This document shows, in pieces, positions 26,628-35,896 of a stretch of DNA of 64,000 nucleotides. The first letter of the stretch is position 1. Each line of letters opens with the position of its first letter. Source of the DNA: an uncultured Clostridia bacterium (GTDB taxonomy: Bacteria; Bacillota; Clostridia; Lachnospirales; Anaerotignaceae). The notes below the pieces were generated by a model. It was not told where the DNA came from. It ran no database searches and was given only the letters and a program-made list of their open reading frames with translations. The DNA lies in the NCBI GenBank assembly GCA_910587735.1, contig CAJUNT010000003.1, forward strand, positions 1 through 64,000, read 5' to 3'. The translations under genes and the position numbers were made by a program.

Positions 26628-26938
26628 TTTATCACCTCTATAAAAATATGAAATTTATGATAATGTATTATAAGTATTTGATAATATAATAGGCTGTATT
26701 TTATTGAAATCATATGAAAAGATGGTCAAAAATTGAAAATATTATCCTATCAAAAATGCTACTTTATTATTATAATTATTATAACGTATTTTTTTTGTTT
26801 TTTCCTCTTTATTTTGACAACATTTATAAAATTTAAAATAAAAAATTTTTATTTTCTATTTCCTAAAATAAAAAACAATGTTAAAATAGAAACAACTGCT
26901 TTATATTAAAAAAACATAATGAAAGAGGAGGAACGATT
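26628..26938. other. AT-rich divergent intergenic region
   Basis: 311 bases between cls (minus) and 26939-27388 (plus). It is nearly all A/T. A TTGACA occurs at 26814-26819 without a well-spaced -10. No repeats or RNA motifs recognised. Confidence 0.4.
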
Positions 26939-27388
26939 GTGCTATTTGATATATTATTTATAGTGCTTATTATCATTATTATTGCGCTTGCAGTATTGTA
27001 TTATTTTAATCGTAAAAATATGGGGAAAATGGTACAAGCACAAGACTTTATTGAACAAAATAAGGTTTTGACACAAATTTTTGTAATAGACAAAAAAATG
27101 GAAAAACCATCTCCTACAAACATGACAAAAGCTGTATATGAGCAAATGCCTAAAACAGCAAAAATGAGAAAAATGCCTTTGGTAAAGGCAAAGGTAGGAC
27201 CACAGATTGTAAATTTAATGTGTGACAAATCTGTTTTTGAAATTATACCAGTAAAAAAGAATGTAAAAGTTGAATTAGCAGGAATTTATATTGTAAAAGT
27301 GCAGGGAACGAATTTAGCAAATAAAAAGAAAAAAACATTTGGCGAAAAAATGAGTTTGAAAATGAAGGAAATGCAGGAAAAAAAATAG
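26939..27388 (+). CDS. Membrane-anchored hypothetical protein
   Basis: 149 residues from a GTG with GAGGAGG 7 bases upstream. One membrane segment (about 4-22, rich in I/L/V) is followed by a soluble basic domain (for example VKAKVGPQIVNLMCDKSVFEIIPVKKNVKVELAGIYI) and a Lys-rich tail. I recognise no domain. It stands alone, ended by a strong terminator. The lysine-rich composition suggests an interaction with a negatively charged partner, but this is only a guess. Confidence 0.75.
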   Translation: MLFDILFIVLIIIIIALAVLYYFNRKNMGKMVQAQDFIEQNKVLTQIFVIDKKMEKPSPTNMTKAVYEQMPKTAKMRKMPLVKAKVGPQIVNLMCDKSVFEIIPVKKNVKVELAGIYIVKVQGTNLANKKKKTFGEKMSLKMKEMQEKK

Positions 27389-27395
27389 TAATATA

Positions 27396-27434
27396 AAAAA
27401 AGAAGCAATGATTTATAATATTGCTTCTTTTTTA
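27396..27434. terminator. Bidirectional terminator
   Basis: AAAAAAGAAGCAAT / ATTGCTTCTTTTTT with an AT loop. It serves both the gene at 26939-27388 and the convergent gene at 27443-27892. Confidence 0.92.
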
Positions 27435-27442
27435 TGTATTAT

Positions 27443-27892
27443 TTAGTCTTCATCAATAATAACAACAGTACCGCCTAATCTTTTGTTTAATTCAGAGCGT
27501 GTAATTTTAATAACATTAGGCATAATACCTTCTGGATGTTCTGCGATGAAATAAGGGTCTTCATCGTCACAGTCATTTTCGTCTAAATAACCAGAAAAAT
27601 TAGAAATAATAGATTTCATAATTTCAACACTAGAACCCCAATAACCTAAATCTAAAAATATTTGTCTTTCTTTTTGTCCTGTTTTAGAAAATTTTGTGCT
27701 TTTATAAACAATAGCAAATAAACGACGTTCTTCCCCCTTGTATGTGAAGTAAACAGCCATTTCATTATTTTCGCCGTTTTTATTTTCATAGCGGTTGACT
27801 TTAGCGGAGGGGTCAAACCATTTTAATATAAACTGATAAATTTGCTCTAATTCAATTTCTTTTGTAATATAACCATGCGTTTTTGCTGTCAT
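27443..27892 (-). CDS. Hypothetical protein
   Basis: 149 residues from the ATG at 27892 (MTAKTHGYITKEI), which has AAGGAGAGAGGG upstream. The open frame extends 39 codons further but without a ribosome site and with unlikely composition. Soluble; features WFDPSAKVNRYENK, a central VYKSTKFSKTGQKERQIFLDLGYWGSS and an acidic patch DENDCDDEDPYF, ending VVIIDED. I do not recognise the family. It lies 122 bases after the DUF554 gene on the same strand. Confidence 0.75.
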   Translation of the reverse strand: MTAKTHGYITKEIELEQIYQFILKWFDPSAKVNRYENKNGENNEMAVYFTYKGEERRLFAIVYKSTKFSKTGQKERQIFLDLGYWGSSVEIMKSIISNFSGYLDENDCDDEDPYFIAEHPEGIMPNVIKITRSELNKRLGGTVVIIDED

Positions 27893-28014
27893 AGTCCCTC
27901 TCTCCTTACTATATTTAACAATGAATAGTGATTTATTTTGATATTTTCCATTATACAAGAAACAATGATATACTGCAATAGAGAAAGCAAATTGCATAAA
28001 AAAATACACATAAT

Positions 28015-28695
28015 TTAAAACAATACAGAAGTAATTCCTATATATAAAGCAGGTACAAGTAATGCAGGAAGTAAATTTAATGTTTTAATACTTTTGATAT
28101 TTAATATGCCAAGTGCAGAACTCATAATCAATATACCACCCACAATAGAAATTTCTGTCATTAAGCTGTCTGTCATAAAGCTACTTATAAATTGTGCTAA
28201 AAGATAAATACTACCTTGCCATAAAAAAAGTATTACAGCAGAAAAGGCAATACCAATACCAAAATTAGAGGCAAGTATCATAGAGGTAACACCATCTAAC
28301 ATAGCATTTGTAAATAAAAGTGTATTATTTCCATTTAAGGCACTTTCTATGGGACCTAATATAGACATTGTTCCAATACAAAATAAAAGAACAGCCGTTG
28401 TGAGTCCTTGCGCTAAATTTCCAGTAGATACTTTTTTAGCAAGATTTTGAAATTTTCCATCTAAATCTATAATAGAACCAATAAGACCACCAAATGCCAT
28501 ACTAAATATAAATAAAACTGGATATTGACTGTTTGGCATAGCTTTTACAAAATTGCTAATTCCTAATGAAAGTGCTGCTAACCCTAAACCATTCATCATA
28601 GTGTCTTGATATTCCTGTTTAATTCCTTTGTGTAATGTAGCCCCTATTACACTGCCAGCCAATATAGTACAGCAATTTGTAATTGTTCCAAGCAT
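28015..28695 (-). CDS. DUF554 family membrane protein
   Basis: 226 residues from the ATG at 28695 (AGGAGG 7 bases upstream; the ATG at 28701 is too close to it). MLGTITNCCTILAGSVIGA at the start, FIFSMAFGGLIGSIIDLDGKF, LFCIGTMSILGPIESALNG, TNAMLDGVTSMILAS and GGILIMSSALGIL are DUF554 (YdfK/YqgA-like) signatures. Six or seven membrane segments. Thought to be a transport or channel-like integral membrane protein, function unproven. Confidence 0.92.
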   Translation of the reverse strand: MLGTITNCCTILAGSVIGATLHKGIKQEYQDTMMNGLGLAALSLGISNFVKAMPNSQYPVLFIFSMAFGGLIGSIIDLDGKFQNLAKKVSTGNLAQGLTTAVLLFCIGTMSILGPIESALNGNNTLLFTNAMLDGVTSMILASNFGIGIAFSAVILFLWQGSIYLLAQFISSFMTDSLMTEISIVGGILIMSSALGILNIKSIKTLNLLPALLVPALYIGITSVLF

Positions 28696-28858
28696 TATCA
28701 TTCCTCCTTAAATATATTGTTGTATTTTATAATATTTTATCATATACTTATTGTACCACTTTTTTGACTGTTATGTTAGGTATGTTTATAAATTTAAAAA
28801 TAATTTAAAATAATAAAATGATATGATACATGAAAAGTAAAGAAAGAAGAGTATAAAA

Positions 28859-29326
28859 ATGAATTATCGATGTGAAATAAAAACAGATTTAGGAACTATG
28901 ACATTAATTGAAACTGAAAATAAAATTAGTCATATTAGTTTTAGTATTATGGAAAAATTGTTAGAAATACCCATTAAAAAAACAATGCTTTTAGAAAAGG
29001 CAGAACAGCAAATATTAGAATATTTTGAAGGAAAAAGACAAAATTTTTCATTGCCTATTGCACCAGAAGGAACAGCATTTCAAAAAAAGGTATGGAAAGC
29101 ATTACAAAATATTCCTTATGGACAAACACGCAGTTATGGAGAAATAGCAAAAGAGATTGGACAATGTCATGCTGTAAGAGCAGTAGGAAATGCTAATCAC
29201 AATAATCCTATTGCTATTGTGATTCCTTGCCATAGAGTAATTGGAGCAAATGGAAAATTAACAGGATATTATAGTGGAATAGATAAAAAAGAGTTTCTGT
29301 TAAAATTAGAAGGTGCTTTAATATAA
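28859..29326 (+). CDS. ogt: Methylated-DNA--protein-cysteine methyltransferase
   Basis: 155 residues. Suicidal repair of O6-alkylguanine. The N-terminal domain is divergent; the C-terminal domain has the full family set: GTAFQKKVWKALQNIPYGQTRSYGEIA, the nucleotide-flipping region around AVRAVGNANHNNP, and the acceptor Cys124 in VIPCHRVIG. Ogt-type length. A symmetric hairpin follows directly. Site AAAGAAAGAAG is weak. Confidence 0.95.
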   Translation: MNYRCEIKTDLGTMTLIETENKISHISFSIMEKLLEIPIKKTMLLEKAEQQILEYFEGKRQNFSLPIAPEGTAFQKKVWKALQNIPYGQTRSYGEIAKEIGQCHAVRAVGNANHNNPIAIVIPCHRVIGANGKLTGYYSGIDKKEFLLKLEGALI

Positions 29327-29328
29327 TT

Positions 29329-29362
29329 AATGTTCAGTGGAAAATATATTTTCCACTGAACA
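29329..29362. terminator. Symmetric hairpin between ogt and lipoprotein gene
   Basis: Perfect inverted repeat TGTTCAGTGGAAAA / TTTTCCACTGAACA around a TATA-type loop. Neither side has a strong T-run at once, though TTTTTT follows ten bases later on the plus strand. It lies between convergent genes. Confidence 0.65.
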
Positions 29363-29385
29363 AATGATATTTTTTGAAATAATAT

Positions 29386-29760
29386 TTAATTTGCTACTGT
29401 AGCACTATCTAATGATGCATTATAAGATGTGCCTTGCAGTAAAGGTGCTGTGGGTGCAGAAGCATTATAATTGTTATAATTATTTGTACCTGCAATATCA
29501 TTTCTCATACTATCATTAGCACTACCATTTGTAATGCCATAATAATCCCAATAGCCTGCACCATTTGTATTATTAATACCAAAACGATTTAACATATTTT
29601 CTCCATCTGTACGCATACCACTATAATCATAATTATAGTCATAAGCATTATTTCCTCGTGTTGCACCACCTAAATTATTAGATACCTTTTCACCACATGC
29701 CGTAATACCAAACATTAATGAAAATATTGCAGCTATTGTAAATATAGGAACTTTTTTCAT
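29386..29760 (-). CDS. Low-complexity lipoprotein
   Basis: 124 residues. A signal peptide with lipobox (FGITAC, Cys22) marks a lipoprotein. The mature part is low-complexity, rich in Asn, Tyr, Gly, Ser and Asp (NNAYDYNYDYSG, NNYNNYNASAP), with no recognised domain. Site AAGGAGGA precedes the ATG. It is transcribed divergently from malQ. Function unknown. Confidence 0.8.
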   Translation of the reverse strand: MKKVPIFTIAAIFSLMFGITACGEKVSNNLGGATRGNNAYDYNYDYSGMRTDGENMLNRFGINNTNGAGYWDYYGITNGSANDSMRNDIAGTNNYNNYNASAPTAPLLQGTSYNASLDSATVAN

Positions 29761-30113
29761 GAAAATCCTCCTTACCAGTATTTTGTTTCATCATAATACA
29801 TTATGGAATATGATTTATAGTATACTGTAATATGATTTTAGTAAAAATAATATAGCTTTTATGAAATGAATATTTGTATTTCATTTGCAAAACAAATTTG
29901 TAATAAGATAGATTGCAAATAGTTTTATCAAATTGATTACAAATTTATTTTTTACATGAAATATTTTTTCATACAACAATAAATTTGCCATTTTGACAAA
30001 AAATAGCCAAAGTAATTTTATTTTGTCAAATAAAGGGGTAGAAAAATAGTAAATTTTCCGATATAATAAAGTTATAAGTTGTCAAACAAATCCAAAAGAA
30101 AAAGGGTGGTATT
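29761..30113. promoter_or_regulatory. malQ upstream region with promoter and inverted repeats
   Basis: Promoter for malQ: -10 TATAAT (30062-30067), 17 bases after a weak TAGAAA (30039-30044). Upstream is a perfect 10-bp inverted repeat TTTGACAAAA (29992-30001) / TTTTGTCAAA (30021-30030). Further left lie 11-bp arms AAATTTGTAAT (29894-29904) / ATTACAAATTT (29936-29946) that enclose GATA/TATC. These could be operator sites or RNA/DNA structure controlling malQ or the divergent lipoprotein gene. Confidence 0.5.
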
Positions 30114-31877
30114 ATGAATTTTCAACGAAGCAGTGGTATATTACTTCATCCCTCCAGCTTACCTAGTAAATTTGGTATAGGTGATTTCGGACCAAATGCA
30201 TATAAATTTGTAGATTATTTAGAAAAAGCCGGACAGCATATTTGGCAGGTATTACCATTAGGACCAACTAGTTTTGGAGATTCTCCTTATCAGAGTTTTT
30301 CTACATTTGCTGGAAATACATTATTTATTAGTCCTGAAATATTGTATAAAAAGGGGTACTTAGAAGAAATAGATGTGGAATTTGCACCTGGTTTTTCATG
30401 TAAAAAAACAGATTATGGTAATGCAATTCCTTTTAAAAAGGGATTATTTGAAAAAGCATATCGTCGTTTTCAAAAAAAGGCTTTTACAGCAGACCAAGTG
30501 GAATTTCAAAAATTTTGCGATACAAATGATTTTTGGTTAGAAGATTATGCTTTATTTGCATCTTTAAAAGATTATTTTATTGCAGAGAGACAAGAAGCAG
30601 GTTTTTCAAATGAGTTTTTTGCTTTTGAAGAAAAAACTGCTAAAATATTGCCAAAAAATTTACAAAAAGACTATTATTTTGGCTCTGTTTGGAGTACATG
30701 GCCAGAAGAATTAGTGAATAGGGAATGTGGCGCATTAGAAAAATGGAAAAGAAAATTATCATCTGCTATTGACAGATATAAATTTTTACAATTTGAATTT
30801 TTCCGCCAATGGGAAGCATTAAAAAAATATGCAAATGAAAAAAATATCAAAATTATAGGAGATATTCCTATATTTGTAGCTTATGATAGTGCAGATACAT
30901 GGGCGAATCCTAAAAATTATTATATAGACGAAAAGGGCTATCCTACATTAGTAGCAGGTGTTCCACCAGACTATTTTAGTGAAACAGGTCAGCTCTGGGG
31001 AAATCCTCTTTATAATTGGGAGGAACATGAAAAAATAGGTTATCAATGGTGGATTGATAGAATACGTTATACATTAAATATGGTAGATATTCTTCGTATT
31101 GACCATTTTAGAGGTTTTGAAAGTTTTTGGGCAGTTCCTTTTGGTGACAGAGATGCAACAAAAGGAGAATGGAGAAAGGGTCCTGGTGAAAAGTTATTTA
31201 CTGCTATTAAAAAGGAATTAGGAGATTTACCTATTATTGCAGAAGACTTAGGCATTATTACAGATGATGTAAGACAATTAAGAAAAAAATTAGGCTTTCC
31301 AGGTATGAGGATATTGCATTTTGCTTTTAGTGATGACAGCAAAAATGATTATTTGCCACATAATTATGAATCTAATACAGTAGTATATACTGGTACACAT
31401 GATAATGACACTACAATAGGCTGGTATACAAATGGTACAGAACATGAAAAAGACCATGTACGTCGCTATATGAATATTAGTGGTAATGACATTGCATGGG
31501 ATATGATTCGTCTTGCTATGAGTTCCTCGGCAGTGTTTGCTATATTCCCTATACAAGATGTTCTACGTTTAGACAGTAGTCATCGTATGAATGTGCCAAG
31601 TACATCAGCAGGTAATTGGCAATTCCGTTTTGAATTATCTCAATTAAATGATGATGATGCAAATGGTTTACGTTATTTATCAGAATTATTTAATAGAATA
31701 CCTGAAGTAAAAGAAGAACAACAACAAAACTCTGTTTCAGAACAACAGCAGGAAATTGTTACAGAACAACAGGAAATTATTATAGAACAGCAACAAACGG
31801 TTATCAAAGAGCAGAAAGTAGAATTTTCACCAGAAAAAGAAAAACATATAAAAAGACCGAAAAAAAGAAAAAAATAA
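30114..31877 (+). CDS. malQ: 4-alpha-glucanotransferase with Gln/Glu-rich tail
   Basis: 587 residues. Disproportionates alpha-1,4-glucans (GH77). The first ~530 residues match MalQ: SGILLHPSSLPSKFGIGDFG, YQSFSTFAGN, DIPIFVAYDSADTWANP, nucleophile Asp330 in LRIDHFRGFES, acid/base Glu377 in IIAEDLG, Asp430 in THDNDTTIGW, and PSTSAGNWQFR near the end. About 58 extra residues follow: a run of Gln/Glu repeats (EQQQEIV, EQQEIII, EQQQTVI) and the basic end KRPKKRKK. Typical MalQ proteins stop near 500, so the tail is unusual. Site AGGGTGG precedes the ATG; a terminator follows. Confidence 0.95.
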   Translation: MNFQRSSGILLHPSSLPSKFGIGDFGPNAYKFVDYLEKAGQHIWQVLPLGPTSFGDSPYQSFSTFAGNTLFISPEILYKKGYLEEIDVEFAPGFSCKKTDYGNAIPFKKGLFEKAYRRFQKKAFTADQVEFQKFCDTNDFWLEDYALFASLKDYFIAERQEAGFSNEFFAFEEKTAKILPKNLQKDYYFGSVWSTWPEELVNRECGALEKWKRKLSSAIDRYKFLQFEFFRQWEALKKYANEKNIKIIGDIPIFVAYDSADTWANPKNYYIDEKGYPTLVAGVPPDYFSETGQLWGNPLYNWEEHEKIGYQWWIDRIRYTLNMVDILRIDHFRGFESFWAVPFGDRDATKGEWRKGPGEKLFTAIKKELGDLPIIAEDLGIITDDVRQLRKKLGFPGMRILHFAFSDDSKNDYLPHNYESNTVVYTGTHDNDTTIGWYTNGTEHEKDHVRRYMNISGNDIAWDMIRLAMSSSAVFAIFPIQDVLRLDSSHRMNVPSTSAGNWQFRFELSQLNDDDANGLRYLSELFNRIPEVKEEQQQNSVSEQQQEIVTEQQEIIIEQQQTVIKEQKVEFSPEKEKHIKRPKKRKK

Positions 31878-31895
31878 TAGCAATATATAAAAATA

Positions 31896-31921
31896 AAAGC
31901 TCTGAAAAATTCAGAGCTTTT
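31896..31921 (+). terminator. Terminator of malQ
   Basis: AAAAGCTCTGAA / TTCAGAGCTTTT perfect 12-bp stem with tiny A loop, T-run at the 3' arm. Confidence 0.88.
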
Positions 31922-32099
31922 ACTTGTCGAAAAAACTTATTTAAAAGACATTGATGTTATAACTAATATTTTTGTATAGTGTATAATACTTTGACTTAAA
32001 ATTGACATGATAAAAAGCATTTGATATGATAATATATAAAGTTTTATTATATGAATAGTATTGATGTTGTTATAAAAATAAAAAAGGGGGCGATTTTTT

Positions 32100-32657
32100 A
32101 TGAAAAAACAACAAAATTTACAGGAAATGATTCAAAAAGATTTTGAACAGTATAATATTGTTTGGACACAGTTTTATAATGATAAAGATGCAATGGAAGC
32201 CCTTTTTTTAATGTTGATTAGTCATTATATTGATAAAATTAATGGTTTTGCAGAAGATATTGAAGTTTTGAGTGCTTATCAAAAAATAGAACAACAGGTA
32301 GAAATCTGTCGCAAAAATATTTCTCTACTAATAGAAAGAATGAAGTTATTTCAACAAAATCATTATAGTAACGATGGTTTATTAGATTTATATTTAAAGC
32401 AGGAAAAGGAAAAAGATGTCATTATAATAGAAATGGATTTTACAGCAGTTCGTTTAAGTATTGGCATTATGGAGGGAATTTCTTCCATAGAAAAAGAAGA
32501 AGTAATTGAAAAATTAGGAGAAATAGAAGAGATTTGTAGTCTGCCTTTGACAAGAAAGAAAAAATGGGATAAATTAAGACAATATGTAGTATGGATTTCT
32601 GGCAAAGATGTTAAAATTGCTATGAAATTATTACCTTTATTTTTAAAAATACAATAA
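32100..32657 (+). CDS. Hypothetical protein
   Basis: 185 residues, soluble, mostly helical with coiled-coil-like stretches (about 58-90 and 140-165). Rich in Glu, Lys, Ile and Gln. No motif that I recognise. Site AGGGGGCGA precedes the ATG. It lies 21 bases before the HAD phosphatase gene and is likely co-transcribed with it and mtaB. Confidence 0.7.
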   Translation: MKKQQNLQEMIQKDFEQYNIVWTQFYNDKDAMEALFLMLISHYIDKINGFAEDIEVLSAYQKIEQQVEICRKNISLLIERMKLFQQNHYSNDGLLDLYLKQEKEKDVIIIEMDFTAVRLSIGIMEGISSIEKEEVIEKLGEIEEICSLPLTRKKKWDKLRQYVVWISGKDVKIAMKLLPLFLKIQ

Positions 32658-32678
32658 TGAAGGAGAAGGACTTTTAAT

Positions 32679-33467
32679 ATGATTAAATTAATTGCAACAG
32701 ATATGGATGGTACATTATTGAAAGATAATAAAGAAATTGATAGTGAAATATATGAATTACTTCCTAAAATGAAACAAAAAAATATTCATTTTGTGGCAGC
32801 AAGCGGAAGACAACGCCCTAGTTTGGAAAAATCATTTGAACATTATTTAGAAGATGTTACAATATTAGCAGAAAATGGTGCTTATGTAGTACATAACGGA
32901 GAAGAAATTTATTCTAGTGTTATGTCAAAAGAATTGATTGATTTTATAACAGAAGAAATAAAAAAATTAAATAATGTAGGAATATTATATTGTGGCAAAC
33001 ATTGCTGTTATACACCTTATATAGAATGTTACAATACATTAGCCTCTCCTAAATTTCATTATAATATAAAATTAATCAATCATTTTGATGATATTAAAGA
33101 AGATATTATTAAAGTTTCGTTAGTAGACCCACAAGGTGCAAGCAGATATAGTTTTCCTATATTAGAAAAGATATTAAAAGGAAAGGTGGAAATTGCTGTT
33201 TCTGGTTTTGACTGTATTGATATTGTTAACAAGGGTGTATCAAAAGGAAATGCTATTGAGATATTGCAAAAAAAATGGAATATTATGCCAGAAGAAACAA
33301 TGACATTTGGCGACAATTATAATGATATAGAAATGTTACAGCAAGCAAAATATAGTTTTGCTATGGCACATTCCGAACAAGGTGTAAAAAAATGTGCTAA
33401 TTATATTGCTGGAGATAATAATGAAGGAGCTGTTGTAGCACAAATTAAAAAGTTCGTCAATATTTGA
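32679..33467 (+). CDS. HAD-superfamily (Cof-type) phosphatase
   Basis: 262 residues. Motif I DMDGTLL (residues 8-14, nucleophile Asp), motif II ASGRQ, a Cof-type C2 cap in the middle, Lys in SKGNAIEILQ and motif IV FGDNYNDIEML. Sugar-phosphate phosphatases of the YidA/Cof group; the substrate cannot be told. Site AAGGAGAAGG. It is followed 9 bases later by mtaB. Confidence 0.93.
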   Translation: MIKLIATDMDGTLLKDNKEIDSEIYELLPKMKQKNIHFVAASGRQRPSLEKSFEHYLEDVTILAENGAYVVHNGEEIYSSVMSKELIDFITEEIKKLNNVGILYCGKHCCYTPYIECYNTLASPKFHYNIKLINHFDDIKEDIIKVSLVDPQGASRYSFPILEKILKGKVEIAVSGFDCIDIVNKGVSKGNAIEILQKKWNIMPEETMTFGDNYNDIEMLQQAKYSFAMAHSEQGVKKCANYIAGDNNEGAVVAQIKKFVNI

Positions 33468-33476
33468 GGTGAAAAG

Positions 33477-34778
33477 ATGAAAACAGTAGCAAGCCATGCA
33501 TTAGGCTGCAAAGTAAATCAGTATGAAAGTGAAGCAATAGCAGAGTTATTTGAACAAAAGGGCTATACAATAGTAGACATGGAACAGCCAGCAGACGTAT
33601 ATATTATTAATACGTGTACAGTAACTAATTTTGGTGATAAAAAATCCAGACAACTTATTCGTAAAGTAAAAAGACAAAATCCAGATAGTATTATTGTTGT
33701 AGCTGGCTGTTATGCACAAACTGCACCTAATGAAATTATGGCAATAGATGGTGTAAATATTGTGGTAGGTACAAAAGATAGAAAACAAATTTTGAAATTA
33801 GTAGAAAATTATGATAAAAAAGAGCAAACACAGAATTGTGTTTCTGAAATTATGCAAGAAAGAGAATTTGAGGATTTATCTATACAAAAATTGGAGAATA
33901 GAACAAGAGCATATTTAAAAATACAAGATGGTTGTAGCCAATTTTGTTCTTACTGCATTATACCTTATGCAAGGGGTCCTATCAGAAGCAGAAAGCCGGA
34001 AGATGTAATTTCGGAGGTAATACGTTTATCAAAAAATGGATTTCAAGAAGTAATATTAGCAGGAATCCATGTAGCATCTTATGGAAAAGATTTAAAGAAT
34101 ATTACATTGCTTGAAATGATTCAAAAAGTGCATAATATAGAAGGAATCAAAAGAATACGATTTAGCTCTATTGAACCTAATATTGTGACAAAAGAATTTG
34201 CAGAAACATTATCTAAATTACCTAAAGTTTGTGACCACTTTCATTTGTCTTTACAAAGTGGTTGTGATAAGACATTGTATGCTATGAATAGAAAGTATAA
34301 TACAGAAAGATATCGCCAAGCGGTTAATATATTAAGGGAATATATGCCTTCTGTTGCTATTACAACAGATATGATTGTAGGTTTTCCCAATGAATCCGAA
34401 GAAGACTTTTTAAATAGCTATCAATTTGCTAAGGAAATGGAATTTTCTAAAATACACGTATTTCCTTACTCACCAAAAAGAGGAACACCAGCAGCGACAA
34501 TGTCTGGGCAAATTCCTAACAGCATAAAAAATGAAAGAAGTCAAAAGCTGATTGCATTAAGTCAACAAATGACAGAATTGTTTTTAAGTCGATTTGTGGG
34601 GAAAGAAATGGAAGTACTTTATGAAAGAGAAATAGAACAAAATATATATGAAGGACATACCACGAATTATATTAAAGTGCATACAAAAAGTAATCAGAAT
34701 ATAACAAATAAAATGATAAAAACAAGCATTATCAGCCAAAAAGGAGAGATTGTACAAGGTATTGTAACAAAACTGTAA
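33477..34778 (+). CDS. mtaB: tRNA (t6A37) methylthiotransferase MtaB
   Basis: 433 residues. Radical-SAM enzyme adding a methylthio group to t6A37 of tRNA. UPF0004 domain with LGCKVNQYESEA, INTCTVT and VAGCYAQ (three cluster cysteines), radical SAM loop CSQFCSYC near 158-165, and a C-terminal TRAM-like domain. LGCKVNQYES is the MtaB-specific form of the first motif. Site TTGAGGTGA overlaps the upstream stop region. Confidence 0.95.
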   Translation: MKTVASHALGCKVNQYESEAIAELFEQKGYTIVDMEQPADVYIINTCTVTNFGDKKSRQLIRKVKRQNPDSIIVVAGCYAQTAPNEIMAIDGVNIVVGTKDRKQILKLVENYDKKEQTQNCVSEIMQEREFEDLSIQKLENRTRAYLKIQDGCSQFCSYCIIPYARGPIRSRKPEDVISEVIRLSKNGFQEVILAGIHVASYGKDLKNITLLEMIQKVHNIEGIKRIRFSSIEPNIVTKEFAETLSKLPKVCDHFHLSLQSGCDKTLYAMNRKYNTERYRQAVNILREYMPSVAITTDMIVGFPNESEEDFLNSYQFAKEMEFSKIHVFPYSPKRGTPAATMSGQIPNSIKNERSQKLIALSQQMTELFLSRFVGKEMEVLYEREIEQNIYEGHTTNYIKVHTKSNQNITNKMIKTSIISQKGEIVQGIVTKL

Positions 34779-34890
34779 GTTTTATTCTATAAATTTTATT
34801 TGCATAATCTGTAAATTTATATTATTATGAAACAAGAGAGCTTGTAGTTCGGAAATATGAAAAAATATATATAAGGGAGAGTGATAAGAC

Positions 34891-35154
34891 ATGGATAATT
34901 TACATGAAACACAATTTTTTGATAGCGTAGATAAAGAAGTACAAAATGAAGCAAAAAATATATTATTAAATGTAAGTGAGGCATTAAAAGAAAAGGGATA
35001 TAATCCTGTAAATCAAATTGTAGGTTATATTCTTTCTGGTGACCCTACTTATATTACAAGTCATAAAAATGCACGTTCTTTAATTCGTAAATTAGAAAGA
35101 GATGAATTACTAGAGGAACTTGTAAATAATTATTTAGAGAAGAATGTATTATGA
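34891..35154 (+). CDS. IreB family regulatory phosphoprotein
   Basis: 87 residues. The DUF965/IreB signature is clear: TQFFD near the start, NVSEALKEKGYNPVNQIVGYILSGDPTYITSHKNARSLI, and ELLEELV. IreB-type proteins are phosphorylated by PASTA kinases in enterococci (family knowledge). Its stop overlaps the ruvX start (ATGA-type, 4 bases). Conserved trio with ruvX and DUF1292. Confidence 0.95.
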   Translation: MDNLHETQFFDSVDKEVQNEAKNILLNVSEALKEKGYNPVNQIVGYILSGDPTYITSHKNARSLIRKLERDELLEELVNNYLEKNVL

Positions 35155-35585
35155 GAACACTTGGACTGGATTATGGAGATAAAACAATTGGAGTTGCAGT
35201 AAGTGATGGTTTTGGCTGGACTGCACAAGGTGTAGAGGTTATTAAAAGAACTACTGATACAGAATATAAAAAAAGCATTTTAAAAATTGCAGAATTGATA
35301 AAAGAATATGAAGTGGATACCATTGTATTAGGTTATCCTAAAAATATGAACAATACGGAAGGAAAAAGATGTGAAAAAACGAAAATATTTCAAAAACATC
35401 TGGAAAAGGCATTTCCCAATATTACTGTTATACTTTGGGACGAAAGAATGAGCACTATGGCGGCAGAAAGAAGTCTTTTGGCGGCAGATATGAGTCGCAA
35501 AAAAAGAAAAAATATAATAGATAAAATGGCAGCAGTGCATATATTGCAGGGTTATTTAGATAAAAAGCAAAATGGAAAATGTTGA
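35151..35585 (+). CDS. ruvX: YqgF/RuvX family nuclease (Holliday junction resolvase-like)
   Basis: 144 residues. RNase H-like fold: LGLDYGDKTIGVAVSD (first Asp at 6-7), VLGYPKNMNNTEG, Glu in WDERMSTMAA and DKMAAVHILQGYL at the end. Related proteins process pre-16S rRNA or act on Holliday junctions; which applies here is unknown. It overlaps ireB by 4 bases, and the DUF1292 gene follows. Confidence 0.95.
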   Translation: MRTLGLDYGDKTIGVAVSDGFGWTAQGVEVIKRTTDTEYKKSILKIAELIKEYEVDTIVLGYPKNMNNTEGKRCEKTKIFQKHLEKAFPNITVILWDERMSTMAAERSLLAADMSRKKRKNIIDKMAAVHILQGYLDKKQNGKC

Positions 35586-35593
35586 GGTGTATT

Positions 35594-35896
35594 ATGTCAA
35601 ATCAATTTGATGAAGATTTGGAACAAGAATTTGAAATTGTTTCTATGGAAGATGAGAATGGTATAGAAACAGAATTTGTAATTATTGATAATATAACAAG
35701 TGGAGGCAATAGATATCTTTTAGTTATGGAAAGTAGCTTAATGGACGAAGAAGAAGCAGATGCCATTATATTGAAAGAAATTGCTATTGGTGCAGACGAC
35801 GTCACGTATGAATGGGTAGAAGAAGATGAGGAATTTGAAAGAGTTTCTGCTTTATTTGCTGAACGAGAAGGAGAATATGACGTCAGAATAGATTAA
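35594..35896 (+). CDS. DUF1292 family protein (YrzB-like)
   Basis: 100 residues from the ATG at 35594 with GAGGTG just upstream; an open frame back to 35579 is less likely. Very acidic. Motifs: FEIVSMEDENGIETEFVIID, RYLLVMESSLMDEEEADAIILKE and FERVSALFAEREGEYDV. Function unknown; a constant neighbour of ireB and ruvX in Firmicutes. Confidence 0.93.
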   Translation: MSNQFDEDLEQEFEIVSMEDENGIETEFVIIDNITSGGNRYLLVMESSLMDEEEADAIILKEIAIGADDVTYEWVEEDEEFERVSALFAEREGEYDVRID

